A program made the translations under genes and the position numbers. Below are positions 55,800-64,000 of a stretch of 64,000 bases of DNA, one piece after another. Position 1 is the first letter of the stretch. The number at the start of each line of letters is the position of its first letter. The stretch is from Apiotrichum sp. Y4204. Taxonomy: Eukaryota; Basidiomycota; Tremellomycetes; Trichosporonales; Trichosporonaceae. The DNA lies in contig JAMYHL010000116.1 of assembly GCA_025531455.1 (NCBI GenBank), positions 1 through 64,000 of the forward strand, in the 5' to 3' direction. Below the pieces are notes generated by a model, which saw only the letters and a list, made by a program, of their open reading frames with translations, made no database searches and had not been told where the DNA came from.

Positions 55800-57656
55800 C
55801 ACAGTGAACGGGGTGATGGGCTTGCCTGCAGCTGCCTGGGCGCGCCTACGGGAAGGATGGTATTTCAAAATTGGAATGCAAAGGATGGAGTGGTAGTGTA
55901 TTGGCTGTGGCTAGTGGCTGTGGTGGGTGACAGCGCTGGCGGCGGTGGTTGCCAAGGAGCACAGTGGACGGGACAGCGAGGATGGAGGTGGATTGTCTGG
56001 CGGCAGTGGGACCCGAGAAGAGACACTTGCCGTATGCTCCCTCTGCTGCTTGCTGCTGCTGATGATGCTGAATGAGATGATGATGCGTGTCTTGAATACA
56101 AGAGTGGGTGGTAACTGTGCCTTTGAGCAAAAAGCAAGCAGAACCCAAGCACAAGAGGGCGGTATAGGAATCAGGGAGGGAGCAAGGAGAGAGAATAGGG
56201 AGTAGGGAGTACAGGGGATGGCAGGGACAAGAATAGCGTGTCGTAACGCGGGGCAAAAGGAACAAACTGTACCAAAGGACGAGATCCACGAGACAGACAA
56301 GAGTGAGAGAGAGAAGGATGAGAAAGAAGTATACAAGAGAGAGAGAGTACGCGACACAATGGGGAACAGCTGCTTGATGCTGCTATTGTTGTTGCAGCGA
56401 CAGTGATGTTGTTGCTGGTGTTGGCGATGGCGATAAAAGAAATGCTCGCGATCAGATAAAAAGAAAACGAAATAAATACAGTAGTACAGTAGAGCGTAGA
56501 GAAAAAGCTACAACGATGGCTACAACAAAAGGCAGCAGAGGAGAGGACGGTGCAGAGGGGATGGCTTCTCAGTCCAATGCCTGAAAAAGGGACGGGAAAC
56601 CGGACAGGGTCGGTAGGGCTCGCAGGGTCTTCCATCCATCTCACCACTCTCTTCTCCTTGACGCCCACCACTCACCCCCCACTGGCCACTGGCCTTTCGG
56701 CCCTGTTTGGCCCTGCGCGACCCAGCCGAGAGCCTAGGGAGGAACACGCACGCACGCACACCCATACACCGCCGCGAGAGATCAAGAAAAGCTAGGCCAG
56801 GCTGCAGGCGGGCAGTCCCCTCACACTGCAGGTGCCGGCTCCTCTCCGTTACTACTCTTCCGGTTCCGGAGAACGTCAACAAACAAACGAGTAAACTAGT
56901 AAACAAACAACCATTCTGCATCTGAATACGCCCATCTGATGCTTCTGAGACACCCAAAATATGTACACAATTATACAATGGAGGGGGCCAGGCCTGCAAA
57001 GAAGACAACAGTCAAAATACACTAAGCTCTAGTCAACTTTTTGAGTAGCATGTTGGTGTCCGCATGCAGCAGTGAAAGGATTAGCAGATCAACAGGATCG
57101 GCGGACCCCCACCAGGAGGCAAAGGGAGATCAGCGCATGGCGTGCCTTGCGGCAGTGACAAACCCGATAAACCCTGTGCTCCCTCGCCCGAGAGCAAAAA
57201 AAGTGATCCAAATTGACATGAGTAATTGAATTAATTGAAACCGCTAATGCACGCAACCCGAACTGGTAATGCGCTGATCTTGGATCTACTCTGTTCCCCT
57301 GTTTCCCTGATCCGCGCGATCTGCACGCGATTTGCACGTTTGATGCGTCATGCCCTGGATAGGCCTTGGCGCACGGACCGCTGTCGTCATTGCTCATCTC
57401 CAATCGCAACAGCGGAATGGGCACAGCAAGCACGCAGCAGAGCAGAGGAGCGCGGTGGGAGAGGGCACAGCACCCAAGCATTGGAGGAGAGAAAGGACGC
57501 TGTCCCTTGGCCATGTTCTCTCTCTGGTTCCCCACGCTTTCCGTCGTCATCATCACCATTCCATCCCATCCCATTATATTCCTCTCCATCACCATCTCAT
57601 CTTCATCCCATCTCCTCTCCCAATCTCACACACATCCACATCCACATCCACACACA

Positions 57657-60017
57657 ATGGGTCTCGCATCAAAGCTCGCAGCTACGCAAGGCGCCGCCCC
57701 ACCCGGCGGTGCTGCCCCCGGCGCTCCCGGCGCTGCTCCCGGCGGTGCTCCGCCAGGCGCGCCAGGCGGATATGGCCAGCAGCCCCCGCACGGCCAGCAA
57801 GGCCAGTACGGCGCACCCCCCGTTCCCGGCTCTCGGTGAGTGTTCACTTTCATCCCCCTTTCATCCACCCTTGCATTCGTCCGGCTCGGTATTCTCTCGG
57901 TTTCTGTCCTTGTGGATGCAGTGTACGATGCGCAGTGTCGCCGCCGCACCGCCCCGCTCGCCCGCCAGGTGTGCAGGCACGAGCCAACATGAAGGCTATC
58001 GGCTCATGACGCGCTTGACTCGACTCCTGACCAGTGCGAGTTCGATCGCATCGACCACTATCTTGTCACTGTCCACTTCTCCATTCACCACATCGCCACC
58101 CGAGTGCTTCTCCACGACACTCGCACAGACATCCATCTGCGGCATCAAGATCGACCACACAGCCCAGCGCTCGCACCATGAACCAAGGCTTCTACAACCA
58201 GTCCTCCGGCGCACGACCGCCCCAGCCCGCATATCCGCCCCCCAACTCATATCCTCCCCCCAATTCCTATCCTTTGCAGCCCCCATTCAACTCCCCATAT
58301 GGGTACTCCGCTAACCCCCCTTTCAGACCCGGCCAGCCCGGCGCACCCGGTCAGCCCGGACAGCCCGGACAGCCCGGACAGCAGCAGTTCGGCCAGCAGC
58401 CAGGACAGTATGGCCAGCAGCCCGGGCAGCAGCAGCCCGGACAATACGGTCAGCCGCCGCAGGGCCAGTACGGCCAGCCGCCGCAGGGACAGTTCGGACA
58501 GCAGCCTGGACAGTACGGCCAGCAGCAGCAGCAGGGGCAGTACGGCCAGCAGCCTGGACAGTACGGACAGCAACCCGGCCAGTTTGGCCAGCCTGGTCAG
58601 CCGGGACAGCCCGGCCAGCACGGCCAGCCCGGTCAATACGGACAGCCGCCGCAGGGACAGTACGGCCAGCAGCCTGGTCAGTATGGCCAGCCGCCGCAGG
58701 GCCAGTATGGCCAGCAGCAGCCTGGTCAGTACGGTGCGCCCCCTGGTGCCCCCCCTGGTGCCCCCGGTGCACCTGGCCAGTACGGTGCCCCTGCTCCCGG
58801 TGGCTATGGCGCAGGCGCCGGTGGTGCCGCCCCTCCCCCGGGCGCGCCCATCAATCCCCAGGTCCTCCTTACCGTCCTCCAGCAGTGTGTCCAGGACGTG
58901 AGTGCGAAATCCAGCACTCCAGAGCTTACCCCAGCAACACATCCAGGCGTTCTACCCCCAGGGCTCGCTCGAGGCCATTGCCCAGAGGGTCTCGTCTACG
59001 GGTGTCCTCCAGAAGATTGCGACCGAGTGGCGTCTGCCGATGGAGCTTGCGATGGACCTCGTCAAGATGGCGCTCTTCGACTTTGTGCTGTATGTTGACG
59101 ACTCGGGCAGCATGGCTTTTGAGGAGAACGGCGAGCGCATCGACGACCTCAAGCTCATCCTCTCGCGCGTCGCGTTTGCCACCTCGCTCTTCGACTCGGA
59201 CGGCATCCAGGTGCGCTTCATGAACTCGAACGTGCAGGGCGACAACATCTCCACCGAGGCGCAGGCGATGCAGCTCGTTCAGAGCGTGAAGTTCTCCGGT
59301 CTTACCCCTCTCGGCACGAGTCTCTGGAACAAGGTCATCCAGCCACTCGTCCTCAACCCCGCGCGCCAGGGCCGCCTCCAGAAGCCTGTCGTCGTCGTTG
59401 CTATCACGGACGGCACCCCCGCCGGCGAGAACAAGGACGAGGTCTTCAACGTTATCCAGCGCACCGACCGCGAGCTCGCCGCCTCCCGGTATGGCCGCGA
59501 CGCAATCTCTTACCGTGAGTGGAGCCCGCAAGCGAGCGAAGCGAGTGGGATTGGTTCTAGGAGTGGGGAGAGTCGGGAAGTCCGGCACGCAAGGGCGAGA
59601 GGAGCAGGAAGTGCAAGGAGTCCACCCCTACCGAAGCACTCCAGTTGCGGCCCGTGCGCAGAAGACGTGGAGTGCTCTTCCTAACGGCGTTCACTAACAC
59701 CGCAGAGTTCGCGCAGGTCGGCACGGACCAGAAGGCGCAGGCATTCCTCGGCGTGCTCGACAACCATCCCGTCGTCGGCAACCTCGTCGACTGCACGTCC
59801 AACTTTGAGGCCGAGCAGGCCGAGATGGCGGCCAAGGGCGTTGACCGTGAGTGATAACAACAGACGCCGTGTGTATTGTGCTGACGCTGTCTTAGTTACC
59901 CCCGACCTCTGGATGCTCAAGGTGAGTCGAGCTGCACCCGATCCCCGCCCCGAGCCACACTAACCCCAGCTCCTCATGGGCCCGATTGACTCGTCGTACG
60001 ACTCGAAGGACGAGTAA
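57657..60017 (+). CDS. VWA-domain protein with Gln/Gly/Pro repeat tract
   Basis: Six exons, 57657-57835, 58327-58897, 58935-59514, 59706-59846, 59896-59921 and 59970-60017, encode 514 residues. The N-terminus [20 protein letters not shown] leads into about 190 residues of [13 protein letters not shown] repeats. A von Willebrand A domain follows: [20 protein letters not shown] with the metal-ion-dependent adhesion site DxSxS written DDSGS, then LIQV-type strands including [21 protein letters not shown] with the MIDAS threonine, and [19 protein letters not shown]. The end is acidic (SYDSKDE). Fungal members are cytosolic scaffold-like proteins of poorly known role. An in-frame alternative start lies inside intron 1 at 58178 ([11 protein letters not shown]...), so two N-termini are possible. 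Confidence 0.85.
58378..58760 (+). repeat. Coding [18 protein letters not shown] minisatellite
   Basis: Degenerate tandem units of 15-30 bp encoding GQYGQQPGQ and [10 protein letters not shown] within the VWA gene. Runs of CAGCAGCAG are embedded. Likely a disordered, possibly phase-separating tract of variable length between strains. Confidence 0.85.
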
Positions 60018-60515
60018 CGCTCCTATCCTCATCGTAATGGTAATGGAATGGACAGGCACGCGATAAACTCGTCCCCCTCCATCTAGCTCTTATTATGTGC
60101 GCGCTCACGGCGCATAGTATGGACCGGCTGAACCTAGTATGTTTATGTGAACTATGAAGTACAGATTATGAAGCAAGAGTACGGACGACGGAACGGATGC
60201 TGGAGGGTCGCGCTGTGCGTTCTCAATGAGCCAAGTGGGGAATGGCACCAACTGCTTGCTCTTGAGAATGGCATAAATCTTGATGGTGTACAGTGCACAG
60301 AGACTGACCAACTGATGCACGGGGCGAAGGAGATGTGTCCGACTGCTCTGTCGGAATAAGTATAGTGTGCCCGCTGCTTCTCCTCCACCACATCCGCGCT
60401 CGTATTAAACTGCTGCATGCTCATATCCACTCGCTCGGCTCCATCTATACTCATAGGTGTGAGGACACCACTCATCTGGCCCCACTCATCGGGCCCCAGT
60501 CCTTAGGCCCGCCCA
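60018..60515. other. Convergent spacer
   Basis: 498 bp between the 3' ends of the VWA gene (+) and gamma-tubulin (-). No feature is seen. Confidence 0.5.
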
Positions 60516-62164
60516 TCACGAATGCGCTTCGATGTCAATGTATCCGTCGCTCTCGCACGCGCGGTACTCGTCGGCTAGCTCAGCGACCACTCGTCTGGGA
60601 ATTAGCCAAGTGCTTGACGTGAACTGATTTGCACAGCACTTACCGCGAATCGTCGAATTCCTCGAGACCATTTGCGAACATGTCCTCCTTCTTGTACTGC
60701 TCCAGGAAGGCGTTGCGTTTGCGCAACCGGTCGTACTGGTCGATCATACGTTTGAATAGCTGAGTGTCAGTGTTTGTTTGGGCGCAAGCTGTTTGCTATG
60801 CCTCCATCACTCACAGACGCCATGCTCGTGTGGTTGGCAAGCATCAGGCCCGACACGCGATTCTGCGTCGTCTTGCGCTTAGTGAGCGCGACCTGGATGG
60901 ATGCCGGCCCCCACGGGATAAAGTTGGCCAGCTGGCGTTCGCGAATGCGCAGCAGCGACTTGTGCACGTCCGTCGGGTCGACGTCACCCGAGATAATGTT
61001 TAGACATGAGATGTAGCACGACGTCCGTGTTGATGTTGTCGAAACGAGGCGGTTCTTGGGCTGCAGCAGACGGCGCATCACGTCCAGTGTTGTTGTTTTG
61101 CGGACCGACTTGGCCTGAAGAGTCAATTGCGAACATACGAGCAGCCTTTATGCTTTACCCACCTTGTCAATCTCGTCGCCGGTGAATGGTGTGTAGCTGG
61201 TCATGAGGAAGTGACAGCGGGGGGTGGGGATGAGGGATGCAATGATGCCGACGAGGTCGTTGTTCATGTAGCTCGGGTAACGGAGTGTGGTCGTACTGGC
61301 GGCCATGACGGTGGACACGAGCTGGTTGGTCTGCACGAACGAGGGGTCCTGCACGTGGAGGCGGTCGGCAGCTATGCGCGTAAGAGCCGCGTTGTCGAGA
61401 ACAACGACACTGTCCGCATTGTTCACCAGACGCTTCATCGCCAGCAGCGAGTTGTACGGCTGCACCACGACGTCCGACGACTCGGGGAACACAGAGTAAG
61501 TCTGGATGAGCTTTTTCGGGAACCGGTCGTTGAGCCGCTCGAGGAGGAAGGATCCAAGACCCGAGCCTGTTCCGCCTGCAATCGAGTGCAGCAGCATAAA
61601 GCCCTAAAGTCAATAAACAACAAGAGACTGCCACCCACCTCCAAGCTATCACTTCCATCGGCCTCGCGGTCAATCATCTCCATGAGGTCGTCGTACACCT
61701 TCTCTCCCGCGCTGTACCCCTGGGCCCAGTTGTTTCCTGCGCCGCCGCCGTGCTTGGACAAGAAGATGTTCTCGGGGTTGTACAGTCCCTTGTACTGGGA
61801 CGTGAGAATGTTGTTGATGACGCGCGGCTCGAGATCAATGAGGATCGCGCGCGGGATGTAGTGCTCGTCGTCGGCCTGGTAGAAGAACACGTCTTTTCGG
61901 TCACCCTGGTTCTCTGCCCAGTCCTCCAGCATGCCTGTTGCCGAGATGCCGTGCTCTGTGCAGAGTTTTTGCCAGAACTGGAGTGAGTAGAGCTCTCAAC
62001 GATAGTGAGACCGGAAAGCTACCGGCTGACATAAAAGTCACAGCCTGTCCCCGACTACTCACCTGCTGCCCGACTGTACGTCAGCAAAAAAACACATAGA
62101 CAGCACAAAGCTTACTTTGATTACCGGCCTGGCCGGCCTGAAGCGAGATGATCTCGCGTCCCAT
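60516..62164 (-). CDS. TUB4: Gamma-tubulin
   Basis: Seven exons, 62164-62116, 62073-62063, 61977-61639, 61603-61163, 61114-60815, 60759-60644 and 60594-60516, encode 444 residues, the normal gamma-tubulin length. It nucleates microtubules at the spindle pole body as part of the gamma-tubulin small complex. Signatures: [20 protein letters not shown] at the nucleotide pocket, [35 protein letters not shown] as the tubulin GGGTGSG motif, and [20 protein letters not shown], which distinguishes gamma from alpha/beta. The C-terminus [18 protein letters not shown] is the short gamma type. Exon 2 is only 11 nt (IGQQ). It shares a 648-bp bidirectional promoter with the RS-cyclophilin. Confidence 0.98.
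62063..62073 (-). other. TUB4: 11-nt microexon of gamma-tubulin
   Basis: TCGGGCAGCAG between a CAG acceptor (62074) and a GTGAGT donor (62062). It supplies the last two bases of the Ile codon and Gly-Gln-Gln of the invariant GNQIGQQ. Without it the reading frame and the conserved GTP-site sequence are lost, so the call is firm. Confidence 0.9.
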
Positions 62165-62812
62165 GATTGCGGTTGGGAGGCGAGGGGAACGGGCAGGACA
62201 GGGGGGTCGAGGTAGGGAAGATGGGCGTAGAGGTGACCGTCAGAAGGTAGATTCTTGAAGCGGTCAGGCAAGTGTCGATGTAGAGCCTGTAAGCCGATGG
62301 AGAATGGTTAATGTGCACAGTTGCAGAGCGGAGCGTGGTGGGTTGGATGGTGTTGATGATGTTGTTGATGATGGTGAGCTCGATGTCCGTCACTGGTCGT
62401 GTCGTGTACCCAGAGACGCGCTCCAGGACGCGTCCTGTGCCTAGCTCCACGCTGAAAGCACGTGGTGAACAGCGTTCGCGCAATATCGGGACGACTGTAC
62501 GCTTTCCACCACTTCAGCTGCCAAGTACTGCGAGTATAGAGATGTACATGTAGCCCGGCTGCCCTCATACCTCTGTTGTCGCCACCACAAGCCCCGTGCT
62601 CGCCATCAGGTGGCGTGTGGGTGCGATTCTGAGGTGAACGGAACCAAAATTTCCCATACAACGGGGACCCGGGGATGTCTTTCTTGTCCACCCTACCCCA
62701 GGCTGAATGACTGTTTTTGTTTTTCCTTTTCGTTTGGCTCTTCCAGGTCTCCACATCGCGCTCTCTTCCTTCTTCTTCTTATCCTCTCCACCATCGCCAT
62801 CCACAGCTCGCG
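62165..62812. promoter_or_regulatory. Bidirectional promoter of gamma-tubulin and RS-cyclophilin
   Basis: 648 bp between divergent ATGs. A (GTT/GAT)-rich stretch lies at 62340-62370 and a pyrimidine-rich leader at 62700-62790 before the cyclophilin start. No TATA box is evident, as expected for housekeeping genes. Confidence 0.5.
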
Positions 62813-64000
62813 ATGCCCCTCCCGCGCGTCTTCTTCGACCTCACCGTCGGTGATCGTCCGCTGGGTCGCGTTGTCGTGAGTTGATTTCCACCTCATACCA
62901 ACTGACACCCCAGTTTGAGCTCTTCTCCGATGTGTACGTTCCTCCCCAGTCCGCAAGCTGACAACAGTGTGCCCAAGACTGCAGAGAAGTGAGTCTCATA
63001 CCTATCGTATACCACGGCTGGAATCTAACTCCAGCTTCCGCGCGTTGTGTACAGGCGAGAAGGCCACGGCCAGCAAGCCGCTCGCGTACGTCGGGTCGCC
63101 GATTCACCGCGTCATTGACGGCTTCATGATCCAGGGCGGCGACTTTACGAAGCGCAATGGCTCGGGTGGCGAAAGTATTTACGGCGGCACGTTCCGCGAC
63201 GAGCGGCTCAGCGGAGATGGCACCGAGGTCGACCGTAAAGGGTACGTCGGGAGTACGGGAAGGCCTGTCTCCTCATGGGTCCCACTGACTCCAGTCTCCT
63301 CGTCATGGCCAACCGCGGACCAGACACGAACGGCTCCCAGTTTTTCGTGACGCTGGCGCCGAGTCCGCATTTGACGGGGAAGCATGTCGTATTCGGGCGC
63401 GTCGTGCACGGGCTGGAGCACATCGAGGCGATTGGGAAGCTGGCGACCGATGAGCGCGACCGCCCGTTGTCGCCCGTTATCGTCTCGCGCGCGGGCGAGC
63501 TGGAGCTTCGCGCCGCCGCACCGCGCCCGCCGAGCCCAGAGAGCGAGAGTGAGGACGAGGAGGAGCGTCGCCGCCGCCGCCGCGAGCGGAAAGAGCGGAA
63601 AGAGAAGGAGCGGGAGGAGCGCCGCGCCGAACGCAAGCGTCGCAAGGAGCGCCGTGGAGATGACAGTCGGTCGAGATCGCGCTCTCGCTCTCCACGCCGC
63701 AGCCGTCGGGATCGCAGTCCGTCGGAGACGCTGTCCGAGCTTGACGCCCGCCTTGAGCGCGAGGAGAAGGAACGCATCGAGGCCGAGCGTGTCGAGAAGC
63801 TCCGCCTTATGAAGGAAACGATCGCGTCCGAACGACAGGCGATCAAGGACGCGGGAGGCGTCGTCTACAAAGGTCGCGGCACGATGCGTTACCGCGACCC
63901 CGAGTCCTCTGGCGCCATGCCTCGCAACTACGACTCTCGGGGGCAAGACACGCGCGCTCGCCGGCGCCGCGGGGACGATGGAGGGCGATGGGAGCGTGGC
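62813..64000 (+). CDS. Nuclear RS-cyclophilin (peptidyl-prolyl isomerase), cut by right edge
   Basis: Exons 62813-62875, 62914-62933, 62968-62988, 63035-63241 and 63295 to the edge. The N-terminal domain is a cyclophilin: [49 protein letters not shown] with catalytic Arg and Phe, [32 protein letters not shown] and [19 protein letters not shown]. The active-site R, F, Q and H are visible; the usual Trp of the cyclosporin pocket is replaced by His in LTGKHVVF, as in many nuclear cyclophilins. A charged, RS-dipeptide region ([20 protein letters not shown]) and [15 protein letters not shown] follow, typical of spliceosome-associated cyclophilins. It should isomerise prolines in splicing factors in the nucleus. 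The stop lies beyond the window. Confidence 0.93.

Larger units (their letters stand above)
54648..57656. other. Long divergent upstream region with simple repeats
   Basis: 3.0 kb between the ATGs of the RRM-R3H gene (-) and the VWA gene (+). The plus strand is strongly purine/GT-biased from about 54700 to 56500, and there are (TG), (GAT) and GA repeats. I see no gene here. Such a region could hold a long 5' leader for the RNA-binding-protein transcript. Confidence 0.55.

Noticed and set aside
1..64000. CRISPR arrays, rRNA, tRNA, transposase or reverse-transcriptase genes
   Set aside because: No direct-repeat/spacer pattern, no recognisable tRNA or rRNA sequence, and no transposon protein motifs were seen by eye; a covariance and repeat-library search would be needed to exclude degraded copies.

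Overview
The window is nuclear DNA of a basidiomycete yeast-like fungus. Almost every gene is interrupted by several short GT-AG introns, mostly 33-50 nt, with a CTRAC-type branch site close to the acceptor. Genes are dense and lie on both strands. The repertoire (lactose-permease-like sugar transporter, Zn2Cys6 and homeodomain regulators, RS-cyclophilin, SNZ-type vitamin B6 synthase) fits Tremellomycetes. I infer something near Trichosporonales/Cryptococcus from intron style and gene mix; no marker in the window proves the order. I rebuilt all multi-exon genes by hand, and each complete model closes in frame over the listed exons.

Layout: 1-3.4 kb holds an edge gene of unknown function and a predicted secreted protein with a possible nuclease-like core and a histone-H1-like Lys/Ala tail. 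3.7-12.7 kb is a transport block: an MFS sugar permease, an amino-acid permease and an MFSD1-like carrier. 12.9-16.4 kb holds a second secreted protein with a Lys-rich tail and a 65-residue unknown. 16.8-18.9 kb is pyridoxal-phosphate synthase (PDX1/SNZ), whose upstream region carries a cluster of TGCATGCA elements. 20.3-28.1 kb is a 2381-residue cytoskeletal protein: ADF-H domain, very long disordered middle, coiled coil and PH domain.

29.2-44.9 kb: homeodomain factor, an AB_hydrolase_4 enzyme, a small secreted Cys-rich protein, a bacterial-type PARG, an ABHD11-like mitochondrial hydrolase, a Zn2Cys6 factor and a class II aldolase-like enzyme. 45.7-46.3 kb is a frameshifted relic of a PDR-type ABC transporter. 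47.4-64 kb: bZIP factor, FAD amine/amino-acid oxidoreductase, RRM-R3H RNA-binding protein (Cip2/Pin4 type), a VWA-domain protein with a Gln/Gly/Pro repeat tract, gamma-tubulin with an 11-nt microexon, and a nuclear RS-cyclophilin cut by the right edge.

No CRISPR, rRNA, tRNA, intact transposon or biosynthetic cluster was seen. The genes do not form one pathway; it is an ordinary gene-dense chromosome arm. The most unusual items are the two secreted proteins with polybasic tails, the ADF-H/PH giant, and the PARG with a degenerate PCNA-binding-like C-terminus.
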